Source: JBFMHP01 sp964557295
GTDB lineage: Bacteria; Pseudomonadota; Gammaproteobacteria; RBG-16-57-12
Assembly: GCA_964557295.1 (NCBI GenBank)
Contig: CAZKZP010000006.1
Coordinates: forward strand, 1-64,000
Direction of reading: 5' to 3'
DNA length: 64,000 nt
A model generated the notes under the pieces. That model made no database searches. It had not been told where the DNA came from and saw nothing but the letters and a program-made list of their open reading frames with translations. Numbering within the stretch: position 1 is the first letter of the stretch; every line of letters begins with the position of its first letter. A program made the translations under genes and the position numbers. Positions 1-7,659 of the stretch are shown piece by piece.

Positions 1-522
1 TGGCAGGGCGGCATGTCGTTCCACGGCGGCCTGCTCGGGGTGATCGGCGCGATGTGGCTGTTCGCGCGCCGCCATGGCAAGACCTTCTTCCAGATCGCCG
101 ATTTCACCGCGCCCCTGGTGCCGATCGGGCTCGGCGCCGGGCGCATCGGCAACTTCATCAACGGCGAGCTGCCGGGGCGCGCCACCGACCTGCCCTGGGG
201 CATGGTCTATCCGCACATCGATCAGTTCGCCCGCCACCCCTCGCAACTCTATCAGGCCGCCACCGAAGGGCTGCTGCTGTTCATCATTTTGTGGTGGTAT
301 TCCAGCTCCCCGCGCCCGCGCGCGGCCGTCTCCGGCCTGTTCCTGCTGGGCTACGGGCTGCTGCGCTTCAGCACCGAGTTCGCGCGCGAGCCCGACGCCC
401 ACCTCGGCTTCATCGCCTTTCAGTGGCTGACGATGGGCCAGGCGCTCTCCACCCCCATGATCCTGATCGGCGCCGCCATGATGATCTGGGCCTATCGCAC
501 CGCTAACACCCCGGCACGCTGA
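1..522 (+). CDS. lgt: Prolipoprotein diacylglyceryl transferase Lgt (C-terminal part, 5' end outside window)
   Basis: Inner-membrane enzyme that moves diacylglycerol from phosphatidylglycerol to the lipobox cysteine of prolipoproteins, the first step of lipoprotein maturation. The open frame enters from base 1 (WQGGMSFHGG) and gives 173 residues; the E. coli enzyme is about 290, so roughly the first 40% is missing. The family signature GRIGNFINGELPGR sits near nt 139-180 and HPSQLYQ near nt 235-255, followed by two hydrophobic helices near the C-terminus. thyA starts 9 bases after the stop, and its ribosome site overlaps the end of lgt, the same lgt-thyA order as in E. coli. The identification is secure; the ATG at 13 is internal, not a start. 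Confidence 0.96.
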   Translation, partial: WQGGMSFHGGLLGVIGAMWLFARRHGKTFFQIADFTAPLVPIGLGAGRIGNFINGELPGRATDLPWGMVYPHIDQFARHPSQLYQAATEGLLLFIILWWYSSSPRPRAAVSGLFLLGYGLLRFSTEFAREPDAHLGFIAFQWLTMGQALSTPMILIGAAMMIWAYRTANTPAR

Positions 523-531
523 GGTCACCGC

Positions 532-1365
532 ATGCAGCAGTATCTGGATTTGATGCGCCACGTCAAAGAGCACGGCACCCGCAAGGGCGACCGCACCGGC
601 ACCGGCACCTTGAGTGTCTTCGGTCATCAGATGCGCTTCGATCTGCGCGCGGGCTTTCCGCTGGTGACCACCAAGAAGTGCCACCTGCGCTCCATCATCC
701 ACGAGCTGCTGTGGTTCCTCCAAGGCGAGACCAACATCCAATACCTGCTCGATCACGGTGTCTCGATCTGGAACGAATGGGCCACCGCGACCGGCGATCT
801 CGGCCCGGTCTACGGTCGGCAGTGGCGCTGCTGGCCCGCGCCGGACGGCCGGCACATCGACCAGATCAGCCAGTTGATCGACCAGATCAAGCGCACCCCG
901 AACAGCCGCCGCCTGATCGTCTCGGCCTGGAACGTGGCCGATCTGCCCGATGAGCGCATCGGGCCGCAGGCCAATGTCGCCGCGGGCAAGATGGCCTTGG
1001 CGCCCTGCCACGCCTTCTTCCAGTTCTACGTGGCCGAGGGCCGGCTCTCCTGCCAGCTCTATCAGCGCAGCGCCGACATCTTCCTGGGCGTGCCGTTCAA
1101 CATCGCCTCCTACGCCCTGCTCACCCTGATGATCGCCCAGGTCTGCGAACTGGAGCCGGGCGAGTTCATCCACACCCTGGGCGACGCGCATCTCTATCTC
1201 AACCACCTGGAACAGGCCGAGGAACAACTCAGCCGCACCCCGTATCCGCTGCCCCAGATGAAGCTCAATCCCGCGGTGCAAGACCTCTTTGCCTTCCGCT
1301 TCGATGACTTCGAACTGGTGAACTACCAGGCCCATCCCGCCATCAAGGCGCCGATCGCGATCTAG
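532..1365 (+). CDS. thyA: Thymidylate synthase
   Basis: Makes dTMP from dUMP with methylene-tetrahydrofolate as methyl donor and reductant, in the cytoplasm. The 277-residue protein is slightly longer than the 264-residue E. coli enzyme. Visible landmarks are the N-terminal DRTGTGT loop, GRQWRCWP, the catalytic cysteine C159 in ALAPCHAFFQFYV, the RSADIFLGVPFNIASYA dUMP-binding stretch and the conserved C-terminal tail. GAGGT lies just upstream of the ATG and overlaps the lgt stop region, so the two genes are probably co-transcribed. folA, which regenerates tetrahydrofolate after this reaction, lies at 13332 in this window but not in the same operon. Confidence 0.98.
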   Translation: MQQYLDLMRHVKEHGTRKGDRTGTGTLSVFGHQMRFDLRAGFPLVTTKKCHLRSIIHELLWFLQGETNIQYLLDHGVSIWNEWATATGDLGPVYGRQWRCWPAPDGRHIDQISQLIDQIKRTPNSRRLIVSAWNVADLPDERIGPQANVAAGKMALAPCHAFFQFYVAEGRLSCQLYQRSADIFLGVPFNIASYALLTLMIAQVCELEPGEFIHTLGDAHLYLNHLEQAEEQLSRTPYPLPQMKLNPAVQDLFAFRFDDFELVNYQAHPAIKAPIAI

Positions 1366-1494
1366 CCGCGCGCTGCGCGCGCCCGTGCGATCAAGTTCCC
1401 TCCTGCCCATCCGATACAACTAGTTGACGCGCACCCGCCGGGAGCCAGCACCGGCGCACGCGCGCGATTCACTCGGGAGCATGGAGAAAAAACT

Positions 1495-4400
1495 GTGGTC
1501 GCAGTGGGAAAACTGAACATAAAACTCTTTTTGGCCATCATCCTGGTGTGGTCGCCGATCGCCGTGTTCGACCTGATCAGCGCCTCGAAGGAAGCGCGCG
1601 AGGTCTCGATGATAGAAATCGAGCGCTGGAGCACCCTACTGGGGGAGACCGTGCGGATCTCGCTCAACACCTTGATGCGCGAAGGCAAGATGGACGCGCG
1701 TTTCGCCATGTTCGAAAACCTGCGCCAGGAGCTGCCGGGCCTGGAGAACATCCGCGTGATCCGTTCACCGCGCGTCAATGAGTTGTTCATGAAACAACGA
1801 CACAGCGTCGACATCCCCCGCGAGAAAAACGCCATCATCGCCTACCGCAGCGAAATCGAGCTGCTCGGCACCAAGATGAAACACACGAGCAACCCCGACG
1901 ATCGCGCGGATCTGTTCGAACAGATCCAGAACTTGCACCATTTGATCAAGGAATCCGAGAAAAAGATCCTCGACCTGGAGAAGATCGAAACCGATCCCCG
2001 CGAGATTCCGCGCGACCGGCTCGACATCCAGGCCATCGAACAGGGGGCCCCGATCTTCAAGGTCGAAGGCGACCTCATGCGGGTGCTCTCCCCCTTCCGC
2101 GTGCGCGAGCAGGGCTGTTCGGAGACCTCGGGGTGCCACGTCGGCGCGACCACCGGCGAGGTGCTCGGCGCGATCAACATGGAATTCTCCATCTCCGATG
2201 TCAACGCCGAGATCCGCCACAATATCTATCTGATCGGCATCAGCAAGGCCATCATTGCGCTGCTCATCCTCAGCGCCGTCTTTGTCGTGATCAACATCTT
2301 CGTCATCAAGAACATCCGGCGCATGCTCGATGCCTTCCAGAAGGTGGCCGCCGGTGACATGCACGCGACCGTGCCGGTGCAAGGCAACGACGAGATCCAG
2401 GAGCTGGCGCAGGGATACAACGATCTGGTGAACCAGCTGCGCAACACCACCGTCTCGAAGGCCTACGTGGACAACATCCTCGATTCCATGCTCGATACCG
2501 TGATCGTCGTCGACCCAAGCGGCCAGATCCAGCGCATCAACAAGGCCACCAGCAAGCTCCTTGGCTTCAGCCCCCGCGAACTCATCGGCCAGCCGATCTC
2601 CGCCATCATCAAGGACCGCGCCTCGCCGATCCTCAAGACCTACAGCGGCATCCCGCAAGAGGTGGAAGGCGTGGCCGAGACCGTCTTCCAGTCGGCCCAT
2701 GGACGCCGGATTCCGGTACTGGTCTCCGCGGCGCTGCTTTTCTCCGGCCAGGAGTTCCAGGGCATCGTCATCTCCGCGCAAGACATCACCGACCGCCAGA
2801 AGGCCGAGCAGGCCCTGCGGCAGAAACTGACGGCGGAACAGGCCAATCAGGCCAAGAGCGAATTCCTCGCCACGATGAGCCACGAAATACGCACCCCGAT
2901 GAACGGCGTGCTGGGCATGACCGAGCTGCTGCTGCACACCGAACTCAATCCGCAGCAGCACCAGTTCGCGCGCACCGTGCAGGCCTCGGGCGAGATGCTG
3001 CTGGCCGTGATCAACGACATCCTCGATTTCTCCAAGATCGAGGCCGGCAAGCTCGTGCTGGAGGAAACCGAGATACCTCTGCGTACCCTGATTGAGGATC
3101 TCGTCTTCCTGCATGCGCAGTACGCGCACAACAAGGGGCTGGAGATGTCCTACCTGCTGCCGCCCGAGCTGGACATGGTCTATCTGGGCGACTCCGTGCG
3201 TCTGCGCCAGATACTCACCAACCTGATCAACAACGCCATCAAATTCACCGGACACGGCGAGGTCTCGATCAAGGCCTCCCTGGCCGAATCCACGGCCGAG
3301 GAATGTCTGCTGCGCTTTGAAGTGCAGGATACCGGCATCGGCATCGATCCGGCGCTGCACGCGCGGATCTTCGATTCGTTTTCCCAGGCCGACAACTCCA
3401 CCACACGCAAATTCGGCGGCACCGGTCTCGGCTTGGCCATCTGCAAGAAACTCACCACGCTGATGGGCGGGGAGATCGGCCTGGACAGCAAAGCAGGCCA
3501 GGGCGCCACCTTCTGGTTCACGGTGCGCCTGCGGAAATCCCGCACCCAACCCGCGCAGCAAGCCCCGATCCCGGATGAACTGCACCGGCTGCGCATCCTC
3601 GTCGTCGACGACAACGCGACCAACCGGGAATTGCTGACGCTGCAACTGGCGGCCTGGCAGATCCCCTGCGACACCGCCGAAGGCGGCGCCGCGGCACTGG
3701 AGCGGCTCTACCAAGCCGCGCAGGCGGGCACGCCGTATGGCATCGCCATCCTCGACATGCACATGCCCGGCATGGACGGCGTGCAACTGTCGGAAGTGAT
3801 CCGGGCCGAGCCCGCGTTCAAAGCCACGCGGATCATGATCTTCAGCTCCGCCTACGACACGATCGACCCGGGAATCATCGCCCGGCTCGAACTACAGGCC
3901 GTCCTGTCCAAGCCGGTGCGGCAGGCCGAGGTCCTCAACAGCCTGCTGAGCGCCGTCTCCGCGGACCAAGCGCCGACATCAAGCGGCGGCAAGCCTCCGC
4001 TCGAACACCCGGCCGCGATGTTCTCGGGGCATGTGCTGGTCGCGGAGGACAATCCGGTCAATCAGGAAATCGCGCGCGCCTTCCTGAAACTCCTGGGCTG
4101 CACGGTGGACATCGAACCCAATGGCAAGGCCTGCCTGGAGGCTTGGCGCAAAGGACGCTACGACCTCATCCTGATGGACAGCCAAATGCCGGAGATGGAC
4201 GGTTTTGCCGCCAGCGCGATGATCCGCCGGCTTGAAGCCAGCGACCCCGGCCGCCGACGCACGGCCATCATCGCCGTCACCGCCGAGGCCGTGGAAGGCG
4301 ACCGGGAAAAATGCCTCGCCGCCGGGATGGATGATTATCTCAGCAAGCCCTACACCGGACAGCAACTGCGCAAGGTGATCGAACCCTGGCTGCCCTTGAA

Positions 4401-4833
4401 GTCCCATGCCAGCCACATCGAGGCCCCCCTGACCTCCAGCGCCACCCCGAGCGCTCAGGGAGACGAAAACCTCGGCACACCGCTCGACCAGGAGATGCTC
4501 AACAGAATCCACGAGCTGGAGAAAAACGGCACGCCCGGCATGATGAGAAAAGCGGTCATCCTGTATCAAGCGCATTCACAGCAGCTCATCGAGCAACTGA
4601 GCATGGCGGTGGAACACCGCAATGCCGCAGCGATACGTAAGGCCGCCCACGCGCTGGTCTCCAGCAGCGCCAACATGGGCGCCACACATCTGGCCGCCCT
4701 CTGCCGCGAGCTCGAACAACTCGCGCGCGATCAGAACCTTTCCTGCGCCAACCTGGTATTCGACAAGATCCGGCACGAATTACGGCGGGTCATGGACGCG
4801 CTCGAACGCGAGTGCCTGCACAAGGTCGGCTAA
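1495..4833 (+). CDS. Hybrid sensor histidine kinase: redox-type sensor-HAMP-PAS-HisKA-HATPase-REC-REC-HPt
   Basis: A 1112-residue BarA/TorS-style phosphorelay kinase. An N-terminal membrane helix (about 8-30) and a second (about 243-270) enclose a roughly 210-residue periplasmic region with charged helical segments. Just before the second helix it has C208-x5-C214-H215, resembling a spaced c-type haem motif. Then come HAMP (about 270-325), PAS (about 330-445), HisKA with H463 in MSHEIRTPMNG, HATPase with NLINNAIKF and GTGLGLAI, receiver 1 with D754, receiver 2 with D895, and an HPt domain with H1052 (HALVSSSANMG, lacking the usual Lys-Gly of HxLKGS). The GTG start is chosen because GGAG lies 8 bases upstream. 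No partner regulator is adjacent. Its position beside cytochrome genes suggests redox sensing; the ligand is unknown. Confidence 0.9.
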   Translation: MVAVGKLNIKLFLAIILVWSPIAVFDLISASKEAREVSMIEIERWSTLLGETVRISLNTLMREGKMDARFAMFENLRQELPGLENIRVIRSPRVNELFMKQRHSVDIPREKNAIIAYRSEIELLGTKMKHTSNPDDRADLFEQIQNLHHLIKESEKKILDLEKIETDPREIPRDRLDIQAIEQGAPIFKVEGDLMRVLSPFRVREQGCSETSGCHVGATTGEVLGAINMEFSISDVNAEIRHNIYLIGISKAIIALLILSAVFVVINIFVIKNIRRMLDAFQKVAAGDMHATVPVQGNDEIQELAQGYNDLVNQLRNTTVSKAYVDNILDSMLDTVIVVDPSGQIQRINKATSKLLGFSPRELIGQPISAIIKDRASPILKTYSGIPQEVEGVAETVFQSAHGRRIPVLVSAALLFSGQEFQGIVISAQDITDRQKAEQALRQKLTAEQANQAKSEFLATMSHEIRTPMNGVLGMTELLLHTELNPQQHQFARTVQASGEMLLAVINDILDFSKIEAGKLVLEETEIPLRTLIEDLVFLHAQYAHNKGLEMSYLLPPELDMVYLGDSVRLRQILTNLINNAIKFTGHGEVSIKASLAESTAEECLLRFEVQDTGIGIDPALHARIFDSFSQADNSTTRKFGGTGLGLAICKKLTTLMGGEIGLDSKAGQGATFWFTVRLRKSRTQPAQQAPIPDELHRLRILVVDDNATNRELLTLQLAAWQIPCDTAEGGAAALERLYQAAQAGTPYGIAILDMHMPGMDGVQLSEVIRAEPAFKATRIMIFSSAYDTIDPGIIARLELQAVLSKPVRQAEVLNSLLSAVSADQAPTSSGGKPPLEHPAAMFSGHVLVAEDNPVNQEIARAFLKLLGCTVDIEPNGKACLEAWRKGRYDLILMDSQMPEMDGFAASAMIRRLEASDPGRRRTAIIAVTAEAVEGDREKCLAAGMDDYLSKPYTGQQLRKVIEPWLPLKSHASHIEAPLTSSATPSAQGDENLGTPLDQEMLNRIHELEKNGTPGMMRKAVILYQAHSQQLIEQLSMAVEHRNAAAIRKAAHALVSSSANMGATHLAALCRELEQLARDQNLSCANLVFDKIRHELRRVMDALERECLHKVG

Positions 4834-4961
4834 TTCAGGAAGCGCATGTGCGCCCCGCAAGCGAATGGGTTTGCGCGTCAGGCCCGCATGGCGCTTGCTT
4901 CTAGTGGGGGCAGTATATGAGAAAGGCACCGGCTCCCGGCATGCGCCGGGATGACGGCATT

Positions 4962-5148
4962 ATTAACCTGGCAATCAAATATCTCTGTTGCACATATGAG
5001 ACGTCCCTTCTCCCTCCGGGAGAAGGACAGGATGAGGGGAATAAAATCAATATACTAACTCCCCTCACCCTAGCCCTCTACCCTAAAGGGCATAAATCCC
5101 TGAGGGAGAGGGAATGAAAAAACAGCTCTATTTTGTTGTCAGGTTATT
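4962..5148. repeat. MITE-like element, copy A (187 bp)
   Basis: Non-coding element with imperfect terminal inverted repeats of about 20 bases. The left end is ATTAACCTGGCAATCAAATA at 4962-4981; the right end (5129-5148) reads AATAACCTGACAACAAAATA on the opposite strand. The centre contains CCCTTCTCCCTCCGGGAGAAGG and the block around TAGCCCTCTACCCTAAAGGG. A second, inverted copy with the same order of blocks lies at 42756-42989. No coding potential and no clear target duplication were seen. Confidence 0.65.
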
Positions 5149-5182
5149 ACTAACCCTAACCAGGCGATCAATTACATCTGAT

Positions 5183-5296
5183 GTAGGAGCCATCTTTAGA
5201 TGGCGATCATCGCAGCGGTGGCTGATCGCATGCTAAAGCTTCCGTTCCGGACTCACGCCCCTTGCCTACCTCCATGTAGGCAACGCTTGCTCCTAC
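5183..5296. repeat. REP-type palindrome pair
   Basis: Two short hairpin units in opposite orientation: GTAGGAGCCATCTTTAGATGG begins at 5183, and its counterpart ends with GCTCCTAC at 5289-5296. The GTAG/GGAG head followed by a small stem-loop is the layout of REP sequences linked to RAYT transposases. Related units occur at 18172-18234, 46506-46570 and 48801-48864. Confidence 0.6.
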
Positions 5297-5457
5297 AGCA
5301 GCAGGTATCTTTATCCGCCAGGTAGTAATAAGCATAAGCCCCCGTTCCCCCCCCGCACAGGATGCGGCGAACGACGTGAGCGCATCGCTCACGACAATGC
5401 GGCGCGTGGGTCACTGCGTGGACGGAACCGGGCGTGGGGCATGTGCGGGGGCTCTCT

Positions 5458-7062
5458 TTAAATGGCGAAATTCTGTTCGCGCGCGTCAACACCGGGATCG
5501 ACGACGGTGACGCGGTTGCGGCCGTTTTCTTTCGACTGATAAAGCGCCGCATCGGCGGCCTCGATGATCTTCTGCGCCTTGTCATAGCGTGGATGGTATG
5601 AACTGATGCCGATGCTGGTGGTGATGGGTATTTCCTTGTCTTCGAAGAACACCGATGCATCGGCGATGACCTTGCGCAGCTTTTCACCCACTACCTGCGC
5701 ATTGATCAATCCGGTTTCCGGGAGTATCACCATGATCTCCTCACCACCATAGCGCCCGACGAAATCGGTCTCGCGCAAGGTCTTCCGGACCCGGCTGGCC
5801 GCCTCGCGCAACACCTCGTCACCCGCCAGATGGCCGTAGCTGTCGTTGATGTGCTTGAAGTGATCCAGGTCGAGCATCAAGACTGTCAGCTCATGATCGA
5901 AGCGCTTGGCGCGAGCGAATTCCATCTCCAGATTTTCTTCCAGATGCCCGCGATTCCACAGACCGGTCAGCGCATCGGTCTTGCTCAGGATCTCGATTTC
6001 GCGCGTACGCTCGCGCACCATGCCTTCCAGGCGGATGTTTTCCATGCGTGCCTGCGTCAAGTTGAAGGTGTAGATCGAGTAGGCGATGAACAGGGCGAAC
6101 AATATCGTCAGCGCGCTGGTGCCGATCGCGGTATAGATCAGGCGCCTTTCATTGGCGGCGTAGGGCGCGGCATCGAGCATCATCAACATGCTGCCGTTTT
6201 CCGTCACGAAATGCGTATTCGGGGTGATGATGCGATAGATCAGCTCGCCGCCGCTTTCGATGAGCTCCGTGGAGCGCCCGCCCAGGACGCGCGCTTCGAC
6301 GCTCTTGCCGATGGAATGATAATCGCTGCTGGCCAGAACCGCGCCGCTCGGGGAAATGATGGAAATCTGCCGGATGTTCTTGGTGGCGCTCACATAGGCG
6401 GAGAGGAAGGCGTTGATCTCCACCGTCTCGAAGATCTCGACGCTGTTCTGGATCGAGCCCGTGATCGCCTGCAACAGATTGCGGATATCCACTTGGCGGC
6501 GCGTGAGCGCGAACTCCGGCTGCTGGCCTTCGACGTAGTTGTACTCCGAGATATCCACCGAGAGATCGATGATGCCGAGATCCCGGTCATTGATTTTCAC
6601 CGGATAGGTGATCGCCATGACCGGGACATAATCACGTTCGTCGAAATAGAACTTACCCATCAGATGCGGCTGCGCGAGCGCCTTGAGAAAACTCTCGCGG
6701 GTATATTTCTTTCCAATCTCGTCATGGAACATCGAGTTCTTCACGATGCCATCCTGGTCTAGATAGCGGAACTCGAAGATCTCCAAGCCGAGCGAGATGT
6801 CGCGCACCAGTTTTTCCACGCTCATGGTGGACTTGATATCCTGGAAGCGCTGCAAACTGGAGGTGATGGACTGAACCACATCCTGCGAGTCGAGCTCCAT
6901 CTGCTGCAGCAGCAGTTCGCGCTGCGTCACCAGATTGTAGACCGAAAGCGACGACAGGGTGATGATCAGCACCAGCAGCTGAACTGCGATATTGTGCTTT
7001 TTGACGAAATCCCACATGTGCACGTATCGATCCCCCGGTCCCGGTCGCAGCGCCTGCCTCAT
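5458..7062 (-). CDS. Membrane diguanylate cyclase (periplasmic sensor + GGDEF)
   Basis: A 534-residue protein predicted to make cyclic di-GMP from two GTP. A first membrane helix (about 25-45) and a second (about 311-331) flank a roughly 260-residue periplasmic region that looks like a double-Cache sensor. The C-terminal GGDEF domain (about 365-525) carries the active motif RYGGEEIMVILP and an intact inhibitory RxxD (RETD) five residues before it, so product feedback is expected. The ATG at 7062 overlaps the stop of the tetraheme cytochrome gene (ATGA), implying coupled translation; a second possible start is the ATG at 7017 (MWDFVKK). It is the last gene of the apparent mtrA-mtrB-cytochrome operon, which ties second-messenger output to electron transfer. 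The signal sensed is unknown. Confidence 0.88.
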   Translation of the reverse strand: MRQALRPGPGDRYVHMWDFVKKHNIAVQLLVLIITLSSLSVYNLVTQRELLLQQMELDSQDVVQSITSSLQRFQDIKSTMSVEKLVRDISLGLEIFEFRYLDQDGIVKNSMFHDEIGKKYTRESFLKALAQPHLMGKFYFDERDYVPVMAITYPVKINDRDLGIIDLSVDISEYNYVEGQQPEFALTRRQVDIRNLLQAITGSIQNSVEIFETVEINAFLSAYVSATKNIRQISIISPSGAVLASSDYHSIGKSVEARVLGGRSTELIESGGELIYRIITPNTHFVTENGSMLMMLDAAPYAANERRLIYTAIGTSALTILFALFIAYSIYTFNLTQARMENIRLEGMVRERTREIEILSKTDALTGLWNRGHLEENLEMEFARAKRFDHELTVLMLDLDHFKHINDSYGHLAGDEVLREAASRVRKTLRETDFVGRYGGEEIMVILPETGLINAQVVGEKLRKVIADASVFFEDKEIPITTSIGISSYHPRYDKAQKIIEAADAALYQSKENGRNRVTVVDPGVDAREQNFAI

Positions 7063-7643
7063 TCCGGTTTTGCGTTCTTGTATTTCTTGTAGGCCTCATG
7101 GAAGTCGGTATATGACCGGTTCCAACGGCTGGTATGACAACTCTTGCACATCGCCTTGATACGGTCCGGCCGGTCAGTACCCACCAGGAAGCCGCCCTTG
7201 TCCCGGCGCTGCACGTGCACGCTCCCCGGCCCATGGCAGCCTTCGCACTGCACATTGGCCAGACGCGGCGTGGTCTCGAAACTGACGAATCCCGTGGGGA
7301 TACCATAGCCCGTGGCATGACAGACCAAGCAGCGCGGATTGTCGCCATAACCGGCATCAATGACCTTCCTCAGCGAGTAATCGTGCGCATCCTGCTTTCG
7401 GCCGAGGAAGAATTCGCGGTGGCAGAGCCGGCATTTGGTGTTGCCGACATAATAATAGTACTTCGCCTCCAATTCCTTTTTCAGTTCTTCCTCGCCAATG
7501 ACATTGATGAGCGGGATTACCGCTGCCGGCCCCTCGAGTTCGGCCTTGATCCGCGGGTCGGCAGCGTTCGCGTTATGCAACACCGCGAACACCCCCAGGA
7601 TCAGCAGGGCCGCGCAGCGGTTTGGTCTCAAGATTCTCTTCAT
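7059..7643 (-). CDS. Periplasmic tetraheme c-type cytochrome
   Basis: A 194-residue secreted protein with a signal peptide (about 1-27, ending ANA) and four CxxCH haem sites: C71-H75, C105-H109, C133-H137 and C166-H170. The spacing and overall shape resemble the cytochrome c-554-like tetraheme group; no membrane anchor follows the signal, so it is probably a soluble periplasmic electron carrier. It lies 16 bases after the mtrB-like gene and overlaps the next gene by ATGA, so it belongs to the porin-cytochrome operon. I infer that it carries electrons between the decaheme MtrA-like protein and the inner membrane, a job done by CymA or MtoD-type cytochromes elsewhere. That role is inferred from context only. 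Confidence 0.87.
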   Translation of the reverse strand: MKRILRPNRCAALLILGVFAVLHNANAADPRIKAELEGPAAVIPLINVIGEEELKKELEAKYYYYVGNTKCRLCHREFFLGRKQDAHDYSLRKVIDAGYGDNPRCLVCHATGYGIPTGFVSFETTPRLANVQCEGCHGPGSVHVQRRDKGGFLVGTDRPDRIKAMCKSCHTSRWNRSYTDFHEAYKKYKNAKPE

Positions 7644-7659
7644 GTGTGCATCACCCTTC

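Larger units (their letters stand above)
4834..5457. other. Intergenic region filled with repeats
   Basis: This 624-base stretch between the convergent hybrid kinase and diguanylate cyclase genes has no credible gene. It holds an incomplete palindrome (about 4928-4957, CCGGCTCCCGGCATGCGCCGGGATG-like), a MITE-like element (4962-5148) and a pair of REP palindromes (5183-5296). The last 160 bases, up to the cyclase stop, show no feature I recognise. Confidence 0.7.

Noticed and set aside
1765..3786. Long open frame on the minus strand across the hybrid kinase gene
   Set aside because: It is antisense to a clear multi-domain kinase, rich in His/Gly/Asp/Val repeats typical of reversed GC-rich codons, and has no domain motif.
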